Assembly (NCBI GenBank): GCA_023333565.1
Contig: JAJKFH010000755.1
Coordinates: 558,001-622,000, forward strand
DNA: 64,000 nucleotides
From: Puffinus mauretanicus
Lineage: Eukaryota > Chordata > Aves > Procellariiformes > Procellariidae
Direction: 5' to 3'
The notes under the pieces: generated by a model
Seen by the model: the letters and a program-made list of their open reading frames with translations, nothing else
What the model was told of the DNA's origin: nothing
Database searches by the model: none
Shown here: piece after piece, positions 55,901-64,000 of the stretch
Position numbering within the stretch: position 1 is the first letter of the stretch
Layout: the number at the start of each line of letters is the position of its first letter
Made by a program: the position numbers and the translations under genes

Positions 55901-56775
55901 ACAAGCACCACGCCAGCCACACCAGCACCCTCTGGGTGTTGAGGGGATGAGAGCTGATGCTGGGGGAAGGAAGAAGGGGCTTTTCCCCATGAAGTCTCAC
56001 AGGCTGTGCAGCAAAAACACTGAGCAACAGCCACCGGCAGGTTTCAAACCAGCGAGGTGGCCCGCTCACAAGTTACTCTAACCCTGATCTGGGCGGGTAT
56101 CGAGCAGCAGGCAGCTGCCCCCAGCACCGCGCCCAAGCCACACAGGGACATCTTCACACTGACGGGCTCCTTTGAGACGCTTAGGTTCTGCAAGAATTGA
56201 CAGGTTATAAGCCCGGAAAAACAGAGACCAGACTGGCACGAGCCCTTTCGCAGTCCCACAGCCAAGAGAGCCACCTGCTCCCCCGGGGCCCGCTCCCTGA
56301 CCCCGGGCACCCACCTGGCCCCCACGGCAGCCCCCTCCGCTGCCACTCAAGGTGCTTGAGGTGCTCTCAAGGAAGGAGGAGAAGCCGGGCTCCCTGCAGG
56401 AACAAGAGCCCGGCGGCATCGAAACCCCACTTTTATTTTAGGAGGGTTTCCCTCAAAAACCCGGAGGATGCCACGCCGCTGCCTACAGGCACGGGGCCGC
56501 CCCGCAGGGACAGGCCCACCTGCAGGCACCGCCGGGCCCGGGTCCGGCCCCGCAGCTCCTCCCTCACCGCCGCCCCGGGCCGGGCCTACCCCCGGGGCGC
56601 TCCCCCCCCACCCGCGGCCCGCACTCACGGTGCCGGTGAAGATGTCTTCGCCCTCCGTGTCGCTGTCGGCCGCCCCCGGCGCGTCGCTGTCGCCGCCGTG
56701 GGGCTCGGGGAAGGGCGGGGGGAGGCGCTCGGCGGGGGAGGGGGAGCGGGAGCCGCAGGCGCCGCCCGACGCCAT
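40912..56775 (-). CDS. SNX1: Sorting nexin 1 (PX-BAR, retromer-associated)
   Basis: Membrane-curving subunit of the SNX-BAR dimer that works with retromer on endosome-to-Golgi retrieval. Fifteen exons in transcript order: 56629-56775, 52310-52412, 51257-51393, 49886-49952, 48634-48677, 47481-47622, 46862-46940, 46038-46113, 44898-45011, 44665-44758, 43845-44050, 42261-42404, 41815-41895, 41270-41341 and 40912-40962. They encode 518 residues (human 522). Residues 1-49 contain the acidic [12 protein letters not shown] motif. The PX domain has [17 protein letters not shown] and the proline loop [14 protein letters not shown]. The BAR domain runs from about [20 protein letters not shown] to the end, and the protein ends [12 protein letters not shown]. 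All junctions are GT-AG with matching phases. The start ATG is the first in frame after the CpG promoter and gives the MASGG start seen in mammals. Confidence 0.97.
51880..51963 (-). CDS. SNX1: Candidate in-frame cassette exon in SNX1 (uncertain)
   Basis: In the intron between SNX1 exons 2 and 3, an 84-nt segment follows a CCGTGCAG acceptor and precedes a weak GTCAGA donor. It is open in the phase required: exon 2 ends in phase 1 and exon 3 starts in phase 1. It would insert [16 protein letters not shown] and twelve further residues into the flexible acidic N-terminal region. The mammalian SNX1 I know has no equivalent, so this may be chance. Confidence 0.25.
52413..56628 (-). other. SNX1: SNX1 intron 1
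   Basis: About 4.2 kb. It contains a two-copy duplication at 54092-54189 and an open but unsupported reading frame at 53069-53731. I see no full transposon, RNA gene or other exon. The remaining SNX1 introns are 0.2-2 kb and otherwise unremarkable, with an A-run at 48398-48414. Confidence 0.65.
54092..54189. repeat. Two-copy tandem duplication, 49-bp period
   Basis: GCCAAGCCAGCAAGAGTGCT at 54092 is repeated with a few changes as GCCAAGCCAACAAGAGGGCT at 54141. Both copies are followed by a CACCACAGT-GACCT-like stretch. It lies in SNX1 intron 1. Confidence 0.8.
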
Positions 56776-57100
56776 GTCCGCGCTGCCGCCGCCGCCGCTT
56801 CCGCCTGCGACAGCCGCGCCGGAAACCGTCGCCGCCGCCTTAACCCACCGGGGCGGGGCCGGAGGAGCGGGCGGCCTCCAGATTGGGCGGTGCCTCCGCC
56901 CGCCCCGCCCTCCCCCGCCAGGGGGAGCCAATGAGCGCCACCGTTTTCCTCCGCCGGCAGGCGTCGCTCCGTCCCCATGGAAACGGCCACGAGCCTGGCG
57001 GGGGGCGGGGCGGGGGGGCGGGAGGCCTGCCGGGATGTACCATTGCGCCGGCGGAGGGGGAGCGTGCCCCCCCCCCCCGGGGGCAGTGGGCGAGCCCAGG
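56500..57100 (-). promoter_or_regulatory. SNX1: CpG-island promoter of SNX1
   Basis: CpG-dense sequence spans exon 1 and the upstream region. CCAAT boxes lie at 56882-56886 (ATTGG on plus) and 56928-56932 (CCAAT on plus), about 110-155 bp upstream of the ATG in the gene's direction. I saw no TATA box. I found no divergent gene on the plus strand, although human SNX1 shares this side with CIAO2A. Confidence 0.75.
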
Positions 57101-57194
57101 CCTGAGGGGACTGAGGGGAGCGGGGCGGGGGCCTCTGCGTGGGGAGGGCGGCAAGGGCCGGCGTCCCCCGCGGGCTGGCACCCTGCGTCCCCTC

Positions 57195-57720
57195 AGCGCC
57201 CGGCTGGGATGGCCCTGGTCCCCTCAGTGCCCCAGCTGAGGTGGCCATAGTCTCCTCAATGCCCCAACCAAGATGGCCATGTCCCCTCAACAACCCAACT
57301 GAGATGGCCATGGTCCTCTCAATGATCCAACCAGCCATGGTCCCCTCAACAGCGCAACTGAGATGGTTGTAATCCTCTCAATGACCCAACCAAGATGGCC
57401 ACGGTCCCCTCCACTGAGGGGACCCGACTAAGACCCAATGCCCCAACTGACACGGCCATCAACCCCTCGATGCCCTAACCCAGACACCATGGTGCCTTTG
57501 ATGTCCCAACCAAGATGGCCACAGACCCTCTGTGCCCCAGCCAAGATGGCTGTGGTCCCTTCAACGCTCCTAATATGACAGCCACCCTCCCTTGAGTACC
57601 CAAACAGAGGTGGCCATGGTCCCCCTCAGTGCCCTGACCAAGATGGCTGCAGTCCCCTCAACGCCTCAACCCAGGACAGCTGCCATCCCCTCCACACCCT
57701 GACCGGGATGGCCGCCTGTT
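57195..57720. repeat. Minisatellite of about 32-bp units carrying AAGATGGCC
   Basis: About sixteen diverged copies of a unit near CCCCAACCAAGATGGCCATG followed by GTCCCCTCAATG. The array starts about 0.4 kb upstream of the SNX1 start codon. Many copies keep CAAGATGGCC or GAGATGGCC, which resembles the YY1 core AAGATGGC. Copy lengths vary from about 27 to 56 bp. Confidence 0.88.
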
Positions 57721-57861
57721 CAGCTCGAGGGTTTTTGGAGGAGCCCAAGAGAGGCAATGCTGCTGTAAACCACCTTGATCCTTCCCTCTCCCCATCTTTG
57801 ACTGCTCCCCTAAACAGCCCATAATAAGTCTTGTGCAAGCGCAAAATACTCTTCCCTGCAT

Positions 57862-57985
57862 CCCAGTATGAGTCCCATACCCCCCAAAACATCCCAAGAT
57901 GAGCCCCGTACCCTGAAGACATCCCAGGGTGAGTCCCGTACCTCCTGAGACATCCCAGGATGATTCCCATATCCCTAAGAGAGTG
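57862..57985. repeat. Four-copy tandem repeat, about 31-bp unit
   Basis: Copies begin CCCAGTATGAGTCCCATAC, CCCAAGATGAGCCCCGTAC, CCCAGGGTGAGTCCCGTAC and CCCAGGATGATTCCCATAT, most of them ending in GACAT or ACAT. It is a separate family from the larger array to its left, although it shares the AAGATG core in one copy. Confidence 0.85.
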
Positions 57986-58713
57986 ACTCCCCTTGGTCCA
58001 GCTGCTCACTCATGGTGATGGGTCACCACCACCCCACAGTGCTGGTGGCTCTTTCGGGATGTGCCAGGAGGAGCCGGGCAGGGCAGTAGGTAAAGCAGAG
58101 CCAGGTGAGACATCCTGGACTTTCATCAGCTTTGGGTTAAGGGAGAAGATCCTGATGCAGACAAACCAGAGTCCCTGAGCTGCTGGACACCCGTCAGCCG
58201 AATTAATTCACTGGGTGGTGCCCCAGGGAGAGGGTCTCTTTCTCCTGGCAGGAAGTGCCAAGGGGGCTGCTGGGTGGTGTGGGTCCCTTGCTTGTGGGAG
58301 AGTAACCAAAAGAGGCAGATTTTTCTTCCTCTGTCTCGGTTGTTTCCTGCAACGAAGCAGCAAAATCCAGTAAAGACCTCCAATCCTTCTACGTTGGAGC
58401 ATTTGGTTTCGTACGTGACTGCAACCGTGTCGCGCTTTCCTCCTCCATCCCCTCTGGCTCTCAGGCGAGGAGCACTCCCACTGGGTCTGCGCTCTGCTCC
58501 ACTGCAAACCGAAAACATAACACGGCTTATCCTTATCTCGAAGGACTCGCTGGTGTCCTCCTCTCTTCCTACAAATCAGTGAGCAGCTGCTAGTTCCCTT
58601 CTGTCTGAAATTGTCTCTAGGGTTTGTAGTGGCAAGGTCCATCCTTTTGCTTACAGGTGGGTCACCATACAGGTATTGTTCCAGATTGCCTTGGTGGGTT
58701 ACAACTATGGGTT

Positions 58714-58992
58714 TCACCCCAATGACAATCTGCCAGTGTCAGTCTTTCGAAGTGACATAGCAGTGGATGGCTGGGGATGCATAGGGATGAACATAGCTGT
58801 ACCAAAGAAGACCTTTCCAACAATAAAGTGTGAGGAGCAAGTGGAGAAGACTTTGAACCTGCTTTTGGCAAACCTGATTTTGAGGGCAGAGGAAAGACTG
58901 AGGCTGTAGGACACCAAGGTGAGCAGGAGAGGCATCAGGATGACAAAAGCAGCTGCCAGAATGATCTGGAGCTCTTTCCAGCTGGACCTCAC
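58714..58992 (-). pseudogene. Olfactory receptor gene relic (TM5-TM6 region only)
   Basis: An open minus-strand segment of about 90 residues reads SSWKELQIILAAAFVILMPL, then VSYSLSLSSALKIRF, then FKVFSTCSSHFIVGKVFFGT followed by AMFIPMHPQPS. The SY...I..AL spacing, the KxFSTCSSH motif and the following F-F/Y-G-T-A-x-F are hallmarks of odorant receptors. TM1-TM4 with MAYDRYVAIC, and TM7 with PMLNPLIY, are absent on both sides: the frame ends at a stop just after MSLRKTDTG and I see no continuation upstream. It is therefore a fragment, not a working receptor. It sits alone between SNX1 and PATL2. Confidence 0.75.
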
Positions 58993-60136
58993 ACCCTTTT
59001 AGATGATTGATAGCCTACACCTCACCTCTAGCATGAAGGGCAGGAGTCCTTCCTAGGTCCTGCATCACATCTGCAGCATCTCTTGTCTCTGTACAGCTGT
59101 ATACAGGCATCTCAATTGCTCCTCTGAAGTGTGTTTCAGAAGCTGAGATGTGAGCTGGCTTGATAAGATAGGGAGATAAATCCTGCCCAACCGCTCAGCC
59201 ATACCAGTCACATCCTTATTTTCTGCAAGTTCTCCGTGTGCATTAGTTTGACCTCTGCATGTCAATTTAAAAGAATATTTTCATCTGCTCTCATCTACAC
59301 GGGGTTGGAGCTTGGGCACATATGATAGCTACCAGTCAGAGGACAAGAAGACTTTCTGGTGCAAACCTCTTTTGAATATACACCAGGCTTTGGGTGTCAA
59401 GTTTAGACCTCTGGATCGACATCCAGGTGCTTAGACACCGGTGTCATAGGCTCAGATGTCCCACAGGCTTAGGGGAAATCCACCATATTCCCCTGGAAGC
59501 CAGGCAGGAGCCACAAAGATTTCTACAGCGAGATCACATGCTGCACCTCGGCACCCCCTCAGCCCTAGATGCAGAAGTGAGGGTCAGCTTGCGCTAGTCA
59601 CGGTCAGTTAAAGTGGCTCAAGAAAGATGCTCCAAGGTACTTCATCGTGACCATGCCTGCAAGCCTTTAGACCAGGTAGCCTTTGAGAGCTCAGCAGAGA
59701 GAAGAGGTGCCCTATCACCCACCCATATACGTTCAAGATCCCCCATATCCTCCCCATGTGCACCCAGATGTGCCCTCCTGCATGCACAGATCTTTCCTTT
59801 CCCCTCAGGGCAAGCTCTGACCCCACCTTCCCCACCACATCCATTTTCTTCCAGCCCATTCCTCTCCCTGGGGGCTCAGTTCCCTTCTGTCCCCAGACAT
59901 GTGGGTCCTCTGATCCTCTCCGCTCCCTTCTGAGCGCCTTGCCTTCTCCTCCATCCCCCTTTATCCTCTTTCTGGGTCCTCTGTGCATCTCTCCCTGCTT
60001 CTCCTTCCCCTTTACTGCACACGCAGATCCCCACCATCCCTGACCAGGTGTCTCCGTGCCCAGGCAATGCCTCCAGGACCCCTGTGCTTACAGCAGAAGC
60101 TGCCCACAGGAGCCGGAGGAGCTCGTTAATCACCTT

Positions 60137-60147
60137 TTTATTTTATT
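60137..60147 (-). terminator. PATL2: PATL2 polyadenylation signals (two overlapping AATAAA, minus strand)
   Basis: TTTATT occurs at 60137-60142 and again at 60142-60147 on the plus strand, giving two AATAAA in the PATL2 direction. They lie about 320 bp beyond the stop codon at 60467. Confidence 0.75.
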
Positions 60148-60466
60148 TCAAGTGCTGTACACAAAGTCACTCACCCCCAGGTGCTCCCAGCGCCCCTGTG
60201 CAGACCCTGCCTCAACACCCGCCGTGATCTGGCGCTCACTGCTGCGGGGTGCGAGGCCAAAATAAGTTACCCGCCTCCCCGTGCTGTGCTCCCAGGCACC
60301 GGGGCAGGTGGGCATCAGCCCTCGAGCGCCAGCCCTGCCAGTGCCTGGTTCACCCAGAGTGCCCCGCACCAGGGTAAGTGTTCGCTTTGAAACTCAAAGT
60401 CACAGCATCGGGCCCTGCCCGTTCCCGGCACCGCTGGCCCTGGCTCCCATCCCCGGCTCCCGGCGC

Positions 60467-63400
60467 TCAGCACGGCATGGCAGCCTCCGACGGCAGCGGG
60501 CAGCACCTGCGGGGAAAGGACGAGGTTGGAGCATCCAGTTGTCACACTCGCACTGCCGGCAGCTGCCTGAGCTTGCCTGCCCAACCAACCCTAGAGCTGC
60601 TGGCTAAATTGCTGGGGGGATCCCCCCGGCTTTTCACCCCCCACTTTGATTCATCCCACGGGGACGTGCCATCAAGGTGTGGTGAACCTGATGCAAACGC
60701 AAAACCCAGTGCCAGCCAGCATGGTCCTGGGATCGCTAAAAACAGGAGCAAAGCCACAAGGATCAGCTCAGCCCAGTGGAGGTTTGGAGACTTGTGTCCT
60801 ACGGGGTCCCCAGGGGGACAGCAGCAGTGAGCCCCCAATGCCGTCCGCCGCATCTGAGGGACCCCTAGCAGAAGCAGGGAGTACTCACTCCATCTTGGCT
60901 TCCAGGTGGTGGACGGTTTGCTTGTCCAGGTAGCGGCAAAAGAGCGAGAGAAGGTTGCTGGGCAAGAAGAGAGGTTCCACCAGAGAGGCCTTGGGCACTT
61001 GTGACAGCTCCCGGGCAACCAGGAACACCGTGTCTGTCCTGGGGGCATCAATGCAGGGGGGTGAGCGCCCCACCGGCTGGCAAACCCCAACCCCGTCGTT
61101 TGCACGGCCCCTCACCACATCTCGAAGTCCCCACCGCGTGGCTCCAGCGGCACGTCGGAGGACAGCAGCCTCTCGCCGTGGCTCAGCAGGCAGTAGAGCA
61201 AGGAGATCCCAAACTGTGGGGAAGTACCAGGAGGAGCATCACGGCAGGTGGCACCCAGGGGACGCCGCAGGCCTCTGCCCTCCTTGGGGCCACCTACCTG
61301 GTTCTTCAAGGCCATGGCGAGGGGGAGCTCAGGGGACTCGGGCAGAGGCCTGGTCATCTCCTGCAGGACCTCGATGAGTTTGCTGAAGGTCATCCCGCCC
61401 ACCACCTCATTCAATGGGCTGTAGAGCAGGGGGAGAGACTGGGCAGGGCAGAGAGGAGAGCAGGGATCTAAGACTGTTTGACCCATCACAGCCACAGCCC
61501 CATCTCTGAGCCCCATCCCAACACCTGGGGGGGACGCAAGGGCCAATGCTGCACCCCCCTCCCCGGGGGGGACTGCCACCAGGACTGCTTTAACCCCTCC
61601 TGGAGACCTTTTCTCCTCCTCCTCAGGGAAGGAAAAAGGCTTCTGCCTCATGTCAACCCCACCAGCTGCCTGGCCATGCTGGGACGCAGCTTGATGGGCC
61701 CCCCCATTGCCCAGAGTGCCCCTCCCCAGCAAGAGCAACAGGGGAAGGAGGCAGCCTGGGATGTCCCTGCCCTGGCTGGAGGTGCTCGCCTCGTCCAACA
61801 CGTCCTTCTTCATGAGGAAGGGCAGGTGGTGGGTGATGGTCAGCAGGATCTTCTCCGCTTGCTCCCGGGTCAGGTGGGGCAGCAGCCGGGCCGTGAGCTT
61901 CTTGCCCTTCTGCACACACAGGAGTTGCAGGAATTCATCCTCTGCCTCCCTGGGGACGAAGGCTCCATTGGCACAGACCCCGCAGGATCTGTAACATTTC
62001 TGTCCATCCAGAAGGACCAGCATCAGCTTCAGTGGAGGACAAGGCTCATGAGCAGGGTCAGCACAGGCCATGGTGACACATGGAGGACAGGATCCAACCC
62101 TCCCCATCACCCAGAACTACTCGTCCATGACCATCTGAGCCCCGTGAGGACCAGGACATGCCGCCCGCTCTCCTCTCCCCAACGACACAAACTCACTCTT
62201 CACTGCTGCAAGCCCTGATTTTCAAGGCTTGGTAGATACGCTCCACTTCTTGGTTCTTCTGCTCCTGACAGCAGGGCTGCTGCTCCTCCTGGGTCAGAGG
62301 CATCTTCCGCTGTGTCTCCTCCACTTCCAGCAGCTGCAGGAAGAGCTGGAGAAACCACATGGGGTAAGGAGGAAGCTTGGAGCATCCTCTGCCTGCCAGT
62401 TATCCAGGACCTCTGCCCAGGCAGATATCCCCCCACAGAGCTCTTCAGAAAACAAAGCATCTACATCACCCCATCTTGCCCCGAATCACAGCTCGCTCAC
62501 CTTCTCGATCCTGTGCAGCGCCCGAAGCCGGTGGCTCCCCGCAGCCTTCAGGAGGGGAGAAAGGAAGGCACAACAGTTACAGCCAGCACCAGACACCGCC
62601 GCTGGCAGAGCACTGGGCCAGCTGCTCCCTGGGGATCAGAGGCGGCTTCAGGATACAGAGCAATCCCACGGGAAGGCCACGGCCAGCTCCGACTGCCCGG
62701 AGCCCCATCCCATCCCTCGGCAGGGGACAAGCTGCCACCACCGAGGCGGCACCCGCTCCAACTCTGCGCCCCATCCCATGGCTCAGGGCAGCACCCAGAG
62801 CTGGGGCGGCACCCATGCTCAGTCACAGCAGTTCCTAAAGCTCCTGCTAAAGCTGCTCCAGGGCCTGGGGAAAGCTGGAGCGGTGTCCCCAGGCATCGGG
62901 GGCACCCACCAGCCTAGCTCCCCCTCACCTACCTCCTCCACGAGGGCATGGTGTACAGCATCGATGGCCCGGCGAGGGCTGTAGCAGGTGGATACCGCGA
63001 CCTGGCCCAGCGAGCCCGCAATGCGCACCACTGGAAGAGAGATGGGACACGGTGAGACCACGTCCCGCAACTCCTCACCTGGTCCCCCGCCCCAGGCCCT
63101 CACCGGAGTCGTACGTCTCCACTTTCTGGATGAACGGTGTGACCAGCTTGGGGGGCTCCTGCTTGTTGCGCCGACCAAGCAGCTCCTCCTCAGCCTGTTT
63201 GCGCTCCAGCCGCTGGTAGTACGTCTGTAACAACAGGCATAGCCAGGAGGGGAGCCACCACGAGCCTGGGCACCCTCTGGCTCCCAAAGGGATGAAGCCC
63301 CAGCCCCAAGGAGCAGGATGAGCCACTGGTGCTACCAGCAGGAGCTCACCTGGTAGTAGTAGTCATCATCCATGTTCTCGCTCTGCAGCTGGATCATCTC

Positions 63401-63941
63401 CACCTTGACGACCCAGTCCTTCTCCTTGGAGGTCATCAGCCCAGCGTAAGGGTCCACTTTAGGAGACCACAGCTTCTTGGGGGAGATGCTGGCACAGGAG
63501 AAGATTGCAGCCTGCTGTAACTGCCCAGAGCCCCCCTGCCACCCCACAGCTCCCCAGGACCCCCTTACCTCTGCACCTGCCCGCCTTGCTGCTGCCGCTG
63601 GGTCAGGATCCGCTGGTGCTGGGGGTGCAGCTGGGTCATATGGCTGGGCGCGCTGCAGAGGAGACCAGACAGGGGCCAGAGGGCTCAGCACCCGCACCAG
63701 AGCCATCCCCAGAGGAGGGACAACCCCCAGCTGCTTTGTGGGGCTCCTCCAGTCCCACCCGGGCACCCCGCTCGCCATCCTGCTACCTGAGGTTCAGCTG
63801 GCCGCTGGCCGACGGACTGAAGAAGAGAGCGGGGTCCAAAGAGGGAGACATGGGACCAAAGTGCATGGCGAGAGGCCGCGGCGGGCTGCCGATGGTGGGT
63901 GACACAGGCCGGAAAGGGGTCGGAGCTGCATACTCTGCGGT
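60467..63941 (-). CDS. PATL2: PAT1 homologue 2, 3' part (5' exons lie outside the window)
   Basis: RNA-binding PAT1-family protein that represses and stores mRNAs in oocytes; human loss causes oocyte maturation arrest. Exons in transcript order: 63787-63941, 63569-63652, 63350-63488, 63104-63224, 62933-63030, 62501-62545, 62197-62345, 61790-61949, 61298-61438, 61116-61213, 60889-61038 and 60467-60506. All phases join. Signature stretches are [88 protein letters not shown] and [15 protein letters not shown]. They fit PATL2 better than PATL1 (for example [10 protein letters not shown] and SHGERL). The protein ends [18 protein letters not shown]. Human PATL2 ends with a different short tail after this helix as I recall. 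The junction after DVLDE uses a GC donor. Confidence 0.92.
61439..61789 (-). other. PATL2: Inferred GC-AG intron of PATL2
   Basis: After KKDVLDE no GT donor lies near the position expected from family alignment. The sequence there is GACGAG|GCGAGC, and the acceptor is TGCCCTGCCCAG. Both sides are phase 0 and the joined protein (DVLDE then SLPLLYSPL) aligns with human DVADQ then ALQMLFKPL. The intron is 351 bp with no stop codon in the coding frame. Confidence 0.65.
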
Positions 63942-64000
63942 CTGGAGAGGGAGAGAGAAGCGATCACGTGTCTGAGCCTTCCCCTCCAAGGGTCCCGGAG

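Larger units (their letters stand above)
57100..60119. other. Intergenic region between SNX1 and PATL2
   Basis: Contains the two tandem arrays and the olfactory receptor relic described separately. The remainder (about 58000-58700 and 59000-60119) has no recognisable exon, RNA gene or transposon that I can support. CIAO2A, which neighbours SNX1 in human, was looked for and not found. Confidence 0.6.

Noticed and set aside
58208..58717. 169-codon minus-strand frame next to the olfactory receptor relic
   Set aside because: Examined as a possible receptor C-terminus; it lacks the TM7 motif PMLNPLIY and reads as unrelated sequence.
61478..62218. 246-codon plus-strand frame
   Set aside because: Antisense to PATL2 exons and the open introns; no family resemblance.

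Overview
This is vertebrate nuclear DNA, most likely from a bird. The evidence is split genes with GT-AG introns, CpG-rich promoters, vertebrate polyadenylation signals, two fragments of CR1-type LINE retrotransposon (one ending in the diagnostic ATTCTGTG 8-bp repeats), compact gene spacing, and proteins close to the avian forms as I recall them. There are no bacterial or viral genes, CRISPR arrays, tRNAs or rRNAs that I can support. No previously undescribed multi-gene system is apparent. The most interesting signals concern splicing, tandem repeats and local rearrangement.

Layout: (1) 1-31.5 kb, plus strand: the 3' two thirds of CSNK1G1 (casein kinase 1 gamma 1). It begins in a long intron and carries the kinase-core exons, a 108-nt cassette exon, a 24-nt microexon and a terminal exon with a roughly 3.2-kb 3'UTR. 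(2) 32.7-35.85 kb, plus: CpG island and PPIB (ER cyclophilin B), five exons. (3) 36.0-39.8 kb, minus: SNX22, a PX-only sorting nexin with six exons, convergent with PPIB. Its first intron is a 2.4-kb GC-rich minisatellite. (4) 40.55-56.8 kb, minus: SNX1 (retromer-associated PX-BAR sorting nexin), fifteen coding exons reconstructed end to end. (5) 57.1-60.1 kb: intergenic DNA with two tandem arrays (one repeating a YY1-like motif about every 32 bp) and a relic of an olfactory receptor gene. (6) 60.1-64.0 kb, minus: the 3' part of PATL2 (PAT1 homologue 2, an oocyte mRNA-binding protein), running off the right edge.

The CSNK1G1-PPIB-SNX22-SNX1 order and orientations match human 15q22. The neighbour beyond SNX1 differs: human has CIAO2A there, while here there is an olfactory receptor relic and then PATL2, which lies at 15q21 in human. 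The genes act in separate cell processes: membrane-anchored kinase signalling, ER protein folding, endosomal sorting (two PX proteins side by side) and oocyte mRNA control. They are neighbours, not a pathway. Exon limits were set by reading splice sites and checking that phases join. Every internal junction of the four genes fits, including one GC-AG intron inferred in PATL2.
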